Below, piece after piece: positions 55,035 through 62,656 of a stretch of DNA of 64,000 bases. The notes under the pieces are model-generated. The model was not told the origin of the DNA and searched no databases. It saw only the letters and a list, made by a program, of their open reading frames with translations. Origin of the DNA: Streptomyces sp. R33. Its GTDB lineage: Bacteria; Actinomycetota; Actinomycetes; Streptomycetales; Streptomycetaceae. Numbering within the stretch: position 1 is the first letter of the stretch; each line of letters begins with the position of its first letter. The position numbers were made by a program, and so were the translations under genes. Location of the stretch: assembly GCF_041200175.1 (NCBI RefSeq), contig NZ_CP165727.1:5707501-5771500 (forward strand), written 5' to 3'.

Positions 55035-56024
55035 TTACTTGCTACCGAGCGCCTTCTGCAGGTTCTTCAGGTTGGACCGCATGACCTCGAAGTAGTCAGC
55101 GCCCTGGGACTTGTCGGTGATTCCCTCGAGCGGGTCGAGGACATCGGTCTTCAGGCCGGTGTCGGCGGCGAGCGTCCTAGCCGTCTTGTCGCTGGCCAGC
55201 GTCTCGAAGAACACGGTCGAGACATTGTCCTTCTGTGCAACGGCCTGGAGTTCCTTCATCCGGGCCGGGCTCGGCTCGGACTCGGGGTCGACGCCGGAGA
55301 TGCCCTCCTGGTCGAGGCCGTAGCGCTCGGCGAGGTAGCCGAAGGCGGAGTGCGTGGTGATGAAGGTCTTGGAGGCGGTGTTCTTCAGGCCGTCCTTGAA
55401 CTCCGCATCGAGCGCGGTCAGCTTGCCGACCAGCTCGTCGGTGTTCTTGCGGTAGTCGGCCGCGTGGTCGGGGTCGGCCTTCTCGAGCGCCGCGCCGACG
55501 CCCTTGGCGACCTCGGCGTACTTCACCGGGTCGAGCCAGATGTGGGGGTCCTCGCCGGCCTCGCCGTGGCCGTGGTCGTGGCCCTCGGCCTCGCCCTCGG
55601 AGTGGCCCTCCTCGCCCTCGTGGGCGTGGTCGTGGCCGGAGGAGCCGTGGACCTCGAGCTTCGTGAGGGTGGCGGCGTCGACCACGTGCTTCACGCCGGA
55701 CTGGGCGACGGCCTTGTCGACGGCGGGCTGCAGGCCCTTGAGGTAGAGGACCACGTCGGACTCGCCGAGCTGCCCGGTCTGCTTCGGGGTGATCTCCAGG
55801 TCGTGCGGTTCGACGCCCGGCTTGGTCAGGGTGGCGGCCTTGACGTGGTCCTTGCCGATCTGTTCGGCCAGGAACTGCATCGGGTAAAACGACGACATGA
55901 CGTCGAGCTTGCCGCCCTTGCCGACGCCGGCGGCCGAGGCTCCAGAGCAGGCGGTGAGGGCCGTGGCGCCCAGCGCGACGGCTCCGGCGAGGGCGGCTGC
56001 GGGTATGAGGCGTCGTACGTTCAT
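55035..56024 (-). CDS. znuA: Zinc ABC transporter substrate-binding lipoprotein ZnuA
   Basis: 329 residues. The lipoprotein signal has a lipobox ending LTAC near residue 26. Cluster A-I fold, with VEPHDLEITPKQ (first His ligand), a His/Glu-rich loop around residues 125-165 typical of zinc-specific binding proteins, then DPHIWLDPV and TTHSAFGYLAERYGL. It captures zinc for ZnuBC. The ATG at 56024 overlaps a Zur-box candidate, so the operon should be repressed when zinc is plentiful. Confidence 0.95.
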   Translation of the reverse strand: MNVRRLIPAAALAGAVALGATALTACSGASAAGVGKGGKLDVMSSFYPMQFLAEQIGKDHVKAATLTKPGVEPHDLEITPKQTGQLGESDVVLYLKGLQPAVDKAVAQSGVKHVVDAATLTKLEVHGSSGHDHAHEGEEGHSEGEAEGHDHGHGEAGEDPHIWLDPVKYAEVAKGVGAALEKADPDHAADYRKNTDELVGKLTALDAEFKDGLKNTASKTFITTHSAFGYLAERYGLDQEGISGVDPESEPSPARMKELQAVAQKDNVSTVFFETLASDKTARTLAADTGLKTDVLDPLEGITDKSQGADYFEVMRSNLKNLQKALGSK

Positions 56025-56060
56025 GACATCCATTTTCATCAAAAATGGAAACGGTTGTCA
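56024..56060 (-). promoter_or_regulatory. Two candidate Zur boxes upstream of znuA
   Basis: Read on the minus strand: TGACAACCGTTTCCA (56060-56046) and TGAAAATGGATGTCA (56038-56024). Both resemble the TGA-rich palindromic Zur motif of actinobacteria. Their centres lie 22 bp apart, two helical turns, on the same face. The inner inverted repeat CCATTTT/AAAATGG joins them. Confidence 0.6.
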
Positions 56061-56109
56061 AAAACCCTGGTGGGGCCCACGGGGGAGGGGCCGTGGAAGG
56101 GGTCCCGAT

Positions 56110-56140
56110 TTGAAAGGGGGGGTGCGGGCGCCGGTAACCT
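56110..56140 (+). promoter_or_regulatory. Promoter of glyS
   Basis: TTGAAA (56110-56115) and TAACCT (56135-56140), spacing 19 nt, about 40 nt before the GTG start. Confidence 0.5.
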
Positions 56141-56179
56141 TGAGTCTTCGCCGTTCGTCCTCGTAATGAAGAGAGCACC

Positions 56180-57562
56180 GTGGCCGCCGACAAGATCGAA
56201 ACCATCGTCAGCCTGAGCAAGCGCCGTGGCTTCGTTTTCCCGTGCAGTGAGATCTACGGCGGCTCCAGGGCTGCCTGGGACTACGGCCCGCTCGGTGTCG
56301 AGCTCAAGGAGAACATCAAGCGCCAGTGGTGGAAGGCGATGGTCACCGGGCGTGAGGACATCGTCGGTATCGACTCGTCCGTGATCCTGGCCCCCGAGGT
56401 CTGGGTGGCCTCCGGCCACGTCGCGACCTTCTCGGACCCGCTGACCGAGTGCACCTCCTGCCACAAGCGTCACCGCGCGGACCACCTGGAAGAGGCGTAC
56501 GAGGCCAAGCACGGCCGTCTGCCCGCCAACGGTCTCGCCGACATCAACTGCCCCAACTGCGGTGTGAAGGGCCAGTTCACCGAGCCGAAGCAGTTCTCCG
56601 GCATGCTGGAGACCCACCTCGGCCCGACCCAGGACACCGGCTCGAAGGCGTACCTGCGCCCCGAGACCGCCCAGGGCATCTTCACCAACTTCGCCCAGGT
56701 GCAGACCACCTCGCGCAAGAAGCCCCCGTTCGGCATCGCGCAGATGGGCAAGTCCTTCCGCAACGAGATCACGCCCGGCAACTTCATCTTCCGCACGCGC
56801 GAGTTCGAGCAGATGGAGATGGAGTTCTTCGTCAAGCCGGGCGAGGACGAGCAGTGGCAGGAGTACTGGATGGCCGAGCGGTGGAACTGGTACCGCGACC
56901 TCGGCATCCGCGAGGAGAACATCCGCTGGTACGACCACCCGAAGGAGAAGCTGTCCCACTACTCGAAGCGCACCGCCGACATCGAGTACCGCTTCAACTT
57001 CGGTGGCAACGAGTTCTCCGAGCTCGAAGGCATCGCCAACCGCACCGACTTCGACCTCAAGGCCCACTCCGCCGCCTCGGGCCAGGACCTCACGTACTTC
57101 GACCAGGAGTCCAAGGAGAAGTACACCCCGTACGTCATCGAGCCGGCGGCCGGTGTCAACCGCGCCATGCTCGCCTTCATGCTCGACGCGTACAACGAGG
57201 ACGAGGCCCCCAACGCCAAGGGCGTCATGGAGAAGCGCACCGTGATGCGCCTCGACCCGCGTCTGGCCCCGATCAAGGTCGCCGTCCTGCCGCTGTCCCG
57301 CAACCCGCAGCTGTCGCCGAAGGCCAAGGGCCTCGCTGCCGACCTGCGCAAGTTCTGGAACATCGAGTTCGACGACGCGGGCGCCATCGGTCGCCGCTAC
57401 CGCCGCCAGGACGAGATCGGTACGCCGTTCTGCGTCACCGTCGACTTCGACACCCTGGACGACAACGCGGTGACCGTGCGCGAGCGCGACACCATGAAGC
57501 AGGAGCGCGTCTCCCTGGACCAGATCCAGAGCTACCTCGGCAGCCGCCTGCTCGGCTGCTAG
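56180..57562 (+). CDS. glyS: Glycyl-tRNA synthetase (dimeric type)
   Basis: 460 residues, class II alpha2 glycyl-tRNA synthetase. Motif 1 region GSRAAWDYGPLGVELK, a zinc site with CTSCHKRH and CPNCG, motif 2 FRNEITPGNFIFRTREFEQME, motif 3 near PAAGVNRAMLAFML, and an anticodon-binding domain from about residue 355. GTG 56180 follows GAAGAGAG. No T-box or leader peptide is seen, unlike leuS. It is divergent from znuA. Confidence 0.97.
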   Translation: MAADKIETIVSLSKRRGFVFPCSEIYGGSRAAWDYGPLGVELKENIKRQWWKAMVTGREDIVGIDSSVILAPEVWVASGHVATFSDPLTECTSCHKRHRADHLEEAYEAKHGRLPANGLADINCPNCGVKGQFTEPKQFSGMLETHLGPTQDTGSKAYLRPETAQGIFTNFAQVQTTSRKKPPFGIAQMGKSFRNEITPGNFIFRTREFEQMEMEFFVKPGEDEQWQEYWMAERWNWYRDLGIREENIRWYDHPKEKLSHYSKRTADIEYRFNFGGNEFSELEGIANRTDFDLKAHSAASGQDLTYFDQESKEKYTPYVIEPAAGVNRAMLAFMLDAYNEDEAPNAKGVMEKRTVMRLDPRLAPIKVAVLPLSRNPQLSPKAKGLAADLRKFWNIEFDDAGAIGRRYRRQDEIGTPFCVTVDFDTLDDNAVTVRERDTMKQERVSLDQIQSYLGSRLLGC

Positions 57563-57575
57563 TTCCCGCCGCCTG

Positions 57576-57624
57576 AAAGACCGGTGGCCCGGTGCGCGGA
57601 TCGCGCACCGGGCCACCGGTCTTT
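57576..57624. terminator. Bidirectional glyS terminator
   Basis: Perfect 23-bp inverted repeat 57576-57598 / 57602-57624 with a 3-nt loop, ending in a T-run (TTTTT). It lies between convergent glyS and the following membrane protein gene. Confidence 0.92.
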
Positions 57625-57647
57625 TTCGTACGCAGCCGCCAGGGCGG

Positions 57648-58373
57648 TCAGGCTGTGAGGCCTTCGGCCTGCCCGGCCGCGGCGGCCGCCGCGGCGGCCC
57701 GCTTCTCACCCTCGGCCTTGGTGCGCTTGACGAAGCTGATCGTCCAGAGGGCCAGGCCGCCGAGCGTCCCGTAGATCATGAACGGGCTGAGGGTCACCAT
57801 GGTGGAGGTGTCCAGGACGTACGACAGGACGATCCGGACCGCCGCCTCGATGAGGTAGGCAACGCCCCACACCAGGGTCATGCGGCGCTGGGCGTTGCGG
57901 AAACCCTCGAACCGCCACAGGCCGTTGTAGTACGCCACGCCCGCCGGGGTGCCGTCCGTGCCGAACTTCCGGCCGAAGTAGAACATCAGCGGCCGCGGCG
58001 CGAGCAGGGTGCCGAGGCACAGGAGCCCGAACAGGCCCGTCACGGCGGAGTCCTTGACCAGCAGGGCCTGCGTGGACTGGGCACCCACGAGGGAGACCAC
58101 GGCGGTGATCACCAGGAACACCAGGGTGACGATGGCGAACTCGTCCAGCTTGCGCCGCCAGGCCACCATGATGGCGCTGTCGAGTACCGGCCAGGCGCCG
58201 CTGGCCAGCAGAGCCGAGGCCTCGCTCCAGCCGTGGTCGTCGACGAGGGTGTTGTAGGTGACGATCGGTGCGACCACGTTGAGTGCGATGGTAAGGATCA
58301 AGCCGATCGCCGCCGCGCCGCCGGAGCGGGCAGGAGGTGCGGGCTGGGCAGCCTGAGTGGGTTGAGCGGACAA
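57648..58373 (-). CDS. VC0807-type integral membrane protein
   Basis: 241 residues, about 6 hydrophobic segments, with YNTLVDDHGWSEASALLASGAWPVLDS and FYFGRKFGTDG, resembling the VC0807 family of unknown function. The start is TTG at 58373, with GGGGGAA a few nt upstream. The C-terminus is an Ala-rich cytoplasmic tail. Confidence 0.8.
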   Translation of the reverse strand: MSAQPTQAAQPAPPARSGGAAAIGLILTIALNVVAPIVTYNTLVDDHGWSEASALLASGAWPVLDSAIMVAWRRKLDEFAIVTLVFLVITAVVSLVGAQSTQALLVKDSAVTGLFGLLCLGTLLAPRPLMFYFGRKFGTDGTPAGVAYYNGLWRFEGFRNAQRRMTLVWGVAYLIEAAVRIVLSYVLDTSTMVTLSPFMIYGTLGGLALWTISFVKRTKAEGEKRAAAAAAAAGQAEGLTA

Positions 58374-58523
58374 GGTTCCCCCTGGAACGTGCCTGATGAA
58401 GTGCGGTAGGGGGACCGTATGGAGTTTGACGGGGGACAGACAAGTCGGACGCGCCCAAAATGATCATCAAGCTGTCCGGACTGACCGGTTCCGGACATCG
58501 CGTTGCGCGCGTTGCCGACGCGG

Positions 58524-59117
58524 TCAGGCGCGCAGGCCCCGGATGACGAGGGCGGTGACCGCCTCGAACTCCGTGATGATCGTGGGCGAGAGCCACTCGG
58601 CCGCGTACTGCGGATCGTGGAAACGGCCGGTGGCGTCGAACACCGCCCGGGCGGCGGCCGGCACATCGGGCGCACTGAGCGAGCCGGCCTCGACGCCCTC
58701 GGAGATGATCCGGCCCAACTGGTCGATCAGCTGGCTCAGATGGTGGTCCACCACGCCGCTGCTCTCGGAGAGCAGCACCGTGTACGTGGCGAACAGCTCC
58801 GGGTCGTCACCCGCCTTGTGCCGCTTGGCCTCGAAGAGCGCCTCCAGCCAGGCCTCCAGCTTGGAGGGCGCAGCCGGGCCGGTGGCCGAGGCGATCTCCT
58901 CCAGGCGGACGACGCTCTTGGCGAGCCAGCGGTCCGTGACGGCCTCGCGCAGGGCCGCCTTCGACGGGAAGTGCCGGTACACGCTGCCGTGGCTGACGCC
59001 CAGGGCGCGGGCCACGTCCACCACGGTCGCCTTGGTGGGCCCGTAGCGGCGCAGCACCTCCTCGGTGGTCTCGAGGATGCGCTCGGGTGTCAGGGGCTCG
59101 GCAGCAGCGGGGGGCAT
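58524..59117 (-). CDS. TetR family transcriptional regulator
   Basis: 197 residues. HTH near residues 30-50: VVDVARALGVSHGSVYRHFPSKAALREAV. The C-terminal ligand domain resembles TetR_C_7-type proteins. TACGGT lies 7 nt before the ATG on the minus strand, so leaderless. It lies 22 nt downstream of the aldo/keto reductase gene and is a candidate to bind the palindrome in front of that gene. Confidence 0.9.
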   Translation of the reverse strand: MPPAAAEPLTPERILETTEEVLRRYGPTKATVVDVARALGVSHGSVYRHFPSKAALREAVTDRWLAKSVVRLEEIASATGPAAPSKLEAWLEALFEAKRHKAGDDPELFATYTVLLSESSGVVDHHLSQLIDQLGRIISEGVEAGSLSAPDVPAAARAVFDATGRFHDPQYAAEWLSPTIITEFEAVTALVIRGLRA

Positions 59118-59138
59118 GAGTACGACCGTACCGCCCGC

Positions 59139-60167
59139 TCAGTGCTCGCTGTCGAGGTGGGCCATTTGCGCTGCCGGGTACCGCTCGCCGGCCGCGGCTC
59201 CCGCCGGGACCGCCTCCTCGATGGCCGCCAGGTCCGCAGAAGTCAGCTCCACGTCCATGGCACCCAGTGCCTCGGACAGCCGGTCCCGGCGGCGGGCGCC
59301 CACCAGCGGCACGATGTCCTCGCCGCGCGAGAGCACCCAGGCGATGGCGGTCTGGGCGACGCTGACCCCCTTGTCCGCCGCGACCTTGCGCAGGGCGTCG
59401 ACCAGGTCGAGGTTGTGCTGCAGGTTCTCGCCCTGGAAGCGGGGGCTCATTCCGCGGAAGTCGCCCGGCGCCAGCTCCCGGTCGCGGCTGAAGTGCCCGC
59501 TGATCAGACCTCGGCTCAGCACCCCGTACGCCGTGACGCCGATGCCCAGCTCGCGGGCGGTCGGCAGGATCTCCTCCTCGATGCCGCGGGAGATGAGCGA
59601 GTACTCGATCTGGAGGTCCGCGATCGGGGCCACGGCCGCGGCTCTGCGCAGCGTGTCCGCGCCGACCTCGGAGAGGCCGATGTGCCGCACGTGCCCGGCT
59701 TCGACGGCCTCGGCGATGGCGCCGACGGTCTCCTCGATCGGGACGGCCGGGTCGACACGGGCGATCCGGTAGACGTCGATGTGGTCCCGGCCGAGGCGCT
59801 GGAGCGAGTAGGCCAGGAAGTTCCTGACGGCCTCGGGGCGGCCGTCGTAGCCGGTGAATCCGCCCTCGACGGTGCGCAGGGCACCGAACTTCACGCTGAC
59901 CAGGGCCTGCTCACGGGCCGCGGCGGGCGCGGTGCGCAGGGCCTCGCCGATGAGCATCTCGTTGTGCCCCATGCCGTAGAAGTCGCCGGTGTCGAGCAGC
60001 GCACTCGTGCCGTCGGGGACGGCGTCCAGGTAGGCGTGGATGGTCGCGATCGACTCGGTGCGGTCGGCCTCCCCGTACAGGGCGGACATGCCCATGCAGC
60101 CCAGCCCCAGCGGGAAGACGGAGGGGCCGGTGGAGCCGAGGGTGCGGGTGTTCTCGTTCTTGGTCAT
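59139..60167 (-). CDS. Aldo/keto reductase
   Basis: 342 residues. Start MTKNENTRTLGSTGPSVFPLGLGCMGMS; LDTGDFYGMGHNEMLIGEAL carries catalytic Asp and Tyr, Lys is in SVKFG, and C-terminal cofactor motif VPLVGARRRDRL. The catalytic His region reads VYRIARVD, where the usual HR/H pair is replaced, a possible deviation. NADPH-dependent carbonyl reduction is expected. ATG 60167 lies behind a promoter overlapped by a 15-bp palindrome. Confidence 0.9.
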   Translation of the reverse strand: MTKNENTRTLGSTGPSVFPLGLGCMGMSALYGEADRTESIATIHAYLDAVPDGTSALLDTGDFYGMGHNEMLIGEALRTAPAAAREQALVSVKFGALRTVEGGFTGYDGRPEAVRNFLAYSLQRLGRDHIDVYRIARVDPAVPIEETVGAIAEAVEAGHVRHIGLSEVGADTLRRAAAVAPIADLQIEYSLISRGIEEEILPTARELGIGVTAYGVLSRGLISGHFSRDRELAPGDFRGMSPRFQGENLQHNLDLVDALRKVAADKGVSVAQTAIAWVLSRGEDIVPLVGARRRDRLSEALGAMDVELTSADLAAIEEAVPAGAAAGERYPAAQMAHLDSEH

Positions 60168-60173
60168 GGAACA

Positions 60174-60202
60174 ACCATGGCATGACGGGTGACAGATTTC
60201 AA
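60174..60202 (-). promoter_or_regulatory. Promoter of the aldo/keto reductase gene
   Basis: On the minus strand TTGAAA (60202-60197) and CATGGT (60179-60174) are separated by 17 nt; the -10 ends 6 nt before ATG 60167. The -35 lies in the centre of the palindrome listed next. Confidence 0.5.
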
Positions 60203-60218
60203 TATCTGTCACCCGTCA
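60183..60218. promoter_or_regulatory. Palindromic operator candidate
   Basis: TGACGGGTGACAGAT (60183-60197), 6-nt centre, ATCTGTCACCCGTCA (60204-60218): a perfect 15-bp inverted repeat covering the -35 box of the aldo/keto reductase promoter. It could also terminate doxX transcription, but there is no T-run on the minus strand, and its placement fits a repressor site better. Confidence 0.65.
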
Positions 60219-60224
60219 GGGTGG

Positions 60225-60569
60225 CTATGCCGCCACCCGCAGGGCGAGCGCCGCCGCCGCGACCAGGGCGAGGGTGGCCGCCGGGGCCAGTTCGAAGTCC
60301 TTCACGCGCAGGTGGCTGATGACCGCGCCGATGAAGTAGAGGGTCACGCCGACGGCGGCGGCCACGCCCAGCGGAGTCACCCACAGGCCCGCGACCAGGC
60401 CTGCCGCGCCGGCCGCCTTCGCGATGGCCAGCAGGGGCAGCCAGCTGTCCGGGACCTGGACCTTCCGCGCGCTCGCGACGATCGCCTCGGTCCGCTGGAA
60501 CGTGAACGTGGCGGACGCGGCCAGGACGAGTGCGAGCAGACCGGCGACGACGGCGTACGCAATGAACAT
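60225..60569 (-). CDS. DoxX-like membrane protein
   Basis: 114 residues with four hydrophobic helices; starts MFIAYAVVAGLLALVLAASA and contains LPLLAIAKAAGAAGLVAGLW, typical of the DoxX_2 family. ATG 60569 has GGAG 6 nt upstream; a TTG 12 nt earlier is not needed. The neighbours (MarR divergent, reductase downstream) suggest a small stress- or electrophile-responsive locus, by inference. Confidence 0.82.
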   Translation of the reverse strand: MFIAYAVVAGLLALVLAASATFTFQRTEAIVASARKVQVPDSWLPLLAIAKAAGAAGLVAGLWVTPLGVAAAVGVTLYFIGAVISHLRVKDFELAPAATLALVAAAALALRVAA

Positions 60570-60578
60570 GATGAGCTC

Positions 60579-60622
60579 CAACGATCGAGGATGTTAAATC
60601 ATTGAGTACCATCAACGATCGA
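60579..60622. repeat. Direct repeats in the doxX-marR intergenic region
   Basis: CAACGATCGA occurs at 60579-60588 and 60613-60622, 34 nt apart, between divergent doxX and marR. AGGAT/ATCCT flank the segment and TTAAATCATTGA lies between. These are candidate binding sites for the MarR protein. Confidence 0.4.
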
Positions 60623-60647
60623 TCCTCCGCAACCATTCCTCGGTTGT

Positions 60648-60653
60648 TACGAT
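60648..60653 (+). promoter_or_regulatory. -10 box of marR
   Basis: TACGAT, 7 nt, ATG 60661. The upstream in-frame ATG 60652 lies inside the box, which decides the start. Confidence 0.5.
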
Positions 60654-60660
60654 GTCTGAT

Positions 60661-61116
60661 ATGACGGCAGCTCAGGAGTCTCCGCACCCCCCGCAGCGGC
60701 TGGGCCTGCTGCTGGCCTGGCACGGCTCGATCACCGAGACCCGCATGAAGAAGGCGCTCAGCGCGGCCGGACTCACCCCGCGGCACGCGATGACGCTGAT
60801 GCGCCTCGAGGACGGCCCCATCGGCCAGCGGGCACTCGCCGAGGGGCTCGAGGTGGACCCGAGCGTGCTGGTCGGCATCCTCAACGACCTGGAGGGCGAG
60901 GGTCTCGCCCTGCGCCGCCGGGATCCGGCCGACCGCCGCCGCCACAACGTGGCCATCACCGAGGCCGGATCGGCCGCCCTCGCCAAGACGAACGCGGCGC
61001 TCGACGAGGTCGAACGCTCCCTGTTCGCCGCGCTCTCGCAGCAGGACCAGGACGCGCTGCGCAGCCTGCTGGCCCGGATCGACTCGAACCCCGAGGACTT
61101 CAACTGCGGCGAATAG
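60661..61116 (+). CDS. MarR family transcriptional regulator
   Basis: 151 residues. Winged helix with GQRALAEGLEVDPSVLVGILNDLEGEGLALRRRDPADRRRHNVAITEAG, where DPADRRRHNV is the MarR wing. It is divergent from doxX and convergent with a DHA2 exporter, so doxX is the likeliest target. Confidence 0.92.
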   Translation: MTAAQESPHPPQRLGLLLAWHGSITETRMKKALSAAGLTPRHAMTLMRLEDGPIGQRALAEGLEVDPSVLVGILNDLEGEGLALRRRDPADRRRHNVAITEAGSAALAKTNAALDEVERSLFAALSQQDQDALRSLLARIDSNPEDFNCGE

Positions 61117-61137
61117 GCGCCGAGGGGGTGTCCGGCG

Positions 61138-62592
61138 TCAGCCGCGCGGCGGAGCTTCGGCCGACTGCGAGGACACCGTGGCCGTCCGCTCCAGCCTCCG
61201 GGCGGTCCGTGTCGCCGTCCCCATGGCCCACCGGCCACTGGTCGCGGCGCCCACGACGAGGGCGAGCAGCCCGCAGCCCGTGATGATCCACCAGGCCGGC
61301 CGGGTCGCCTCGACGAAATCGGCGCCGCCCGCCGTCCCGGCCGCCAGGACCGCGCCGATCACGGCCACGCCCAGCGTGCCACCGGTCTGCCGGCTGGTGG
61401 AGGCCACCGCGGCCGCGACCCCCGCCTGGGACCGGGGCATCCCGGAGACCGCGGTGTTGGTGATGGGTGCGTTCACCATGCCGAAGCCCAGCCCGAACAG
61501 CACGTACGCCGTGAACAGCAGCGGCGTCGAGGTCTGCGCCGAGAAGGCGGCGAACAGCACCCCGCTCGCCGCCATCGCCGTCCCCGCGATCAGCAGCGAG
61601 GGCCGCGGCCCCCGATTGCCGACCAGACGGCCCGACAGCGGGGCGCAGAGGAACGTCAGCAGGGCCATCGGCAGCATGTAGAGCCCGGCGTCGAGCGCGC
61701 TGAGCCCCCGTACGTCCTGCAGGTACAGGGTGTTCAGGAACAGGAACCCGGACAGCGCGGCAAAGGCGCTGATCGCTATCACCGTCGCGCCACTGAACGG
61801 AGCGCTCCGGAAGAACCGCGGGTCGATCAGCGGCTCCGCCCGCCGCGGCTCGTAGAAGAGCAGCCCCGCCAGCGAGGCCACGGCCAGGGCCGTGCAGCCG
61901 AGGATGACCGGCGAGCTCCAGCCGGCGCTCGGCGCCTCGATGATCCCGTACGTCACGGACCCCAGCAGGGCCATGACCAGCAGCTGGCCCACCGGGTCCG
62001 GGCGGCGCGGGTGTGCGGCCCGCGACTCCGGGACGAAGCGCAGGGTCAGCGCGAAGGCCACCAGCCCGACCGGGAGGTTGATCCAGAAGATGGAGCGCCA
62101 GCCGACCGATTCGACGAGCAGCCCGCCGATCAGCGGGCCCACGGCCATGGAGATGCCGACCACCGCGCCCCAGACGCCGATGGCGCGGGCCCGCTCGCGC
62201 GGATCCGTGAAGGTGTTGGTGATGATCGACATGGCGACCGGGTTGAGCATCGAGCCGCCCACGGCCTGGACCATCCGGAAGGCGATCAGCCACTCCAGGG
62301 TCGGCGCCAGCGAGCAGAGCAGTGAACCCGCCGTGAAGAGGACGAGGCCCGCGGCGAAGACCCTGCGGCGCCCGATCCGGTCCGCCGTGGAGCCAGCCAG
62401 CATCAGCAGCGAGGCCAGGACCAGCGTGTACGCGTCGATCGTCCACTGCATGCCGGAGACGGAGGCGTCCAGCTCACGGCGCATCGAGGGCAGGGCGACG
62501 TTGAGGACGGTCACGTCGAGGCTGACGATGAGCAGGCTCATGCAGCAGATCGCCAGGATCAGCATCCTCCGGCGGCGGCTCGACTCCGTCAT
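61138..62592 (-). CDS. DHA2 family MFS drug exporter (14 TM)
   Basis: 484 residues, 14 hydrophobic helices. Motif C-like GVWGAVVGISMAVGPLIGG, motif A-like GSTADRIGRRRVF, and an N-terminal LDVTVLNVALPSM segment, as in EmrB/QacA transporters. It exports drugs or antibiotics using protons. ATG 62592 is close to TATCGT on the minus strand. It is divergent from dusB by 64 nt. Confidence 0.92.
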   Translation of the reverse strand: MTESSRRRRMLILAICCMSLLIVSLDVTVLNVALPSMRRELDASVSGMQWTIDAYTLVLASLLMLAGSTADRIGRRRVFAAGLVLFTAGSLLCSLAPTLEWLIAFRMVQAVGGSMLNPVAMSIITNTFTDPRERARAIGVWGAVVGISMAVGPLIGGLLVESVGWRSIFWINLPVGLVAFALTLRFVPESRAAHPRRPDPVGQLLVMALLGSVTYGIIEAPSAGWSSPVILGCTALAVASLAGLLFYEPRRAEPLIDPRFFRSAPFSGATVIAISAFAALSGFLFLNTLYLQDVRGLSALDAGLYMLPMALLTFLCAPLSGRLVGNRGPRPSLLIAGTAMAASGVLFAAFSAQTSTPLLFTAYVLFGLGFGMVNAPITNTAVSGMPRSQAGVAAAVASTSRQTGGTLGVAVIGAVLAAGTAGGADFVEATRPAWWIITGCGLLALVVGAATSGRWAMGTATRTARRLERTATVSSQSAEAPPRG

Positions 62593-62644
62593 GCTTACGA
62601 TAGTACGTCTAACTAAAGAAATGCGTGTTGCGGTTCGCCTGGGC

Positions 62645-62650
62645 GACAAT
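62645..62650 (+). promoter_or_regulatory. -10 box of dusB
   Basis: GACAAT followed by six G residues and ATG 62657; leaderless. Confidence 0.5.
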
Positions 62651-62656
62651 GGGGGG

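Noticed and set aside
57648..62592. Antibiotic resistance island (TetR, AKR, DoxX, MarR, DHA2)
   Set aside because: Codon use matches the rest of the window and there are no mobile ends, so these look like ordinary accessory genes.
62593..62656. TAGTTAGACGTACTA as an operator for the DHA2 exporter
   Set aside because: Only the outer four bases on each side are complementary, too weak to claim.
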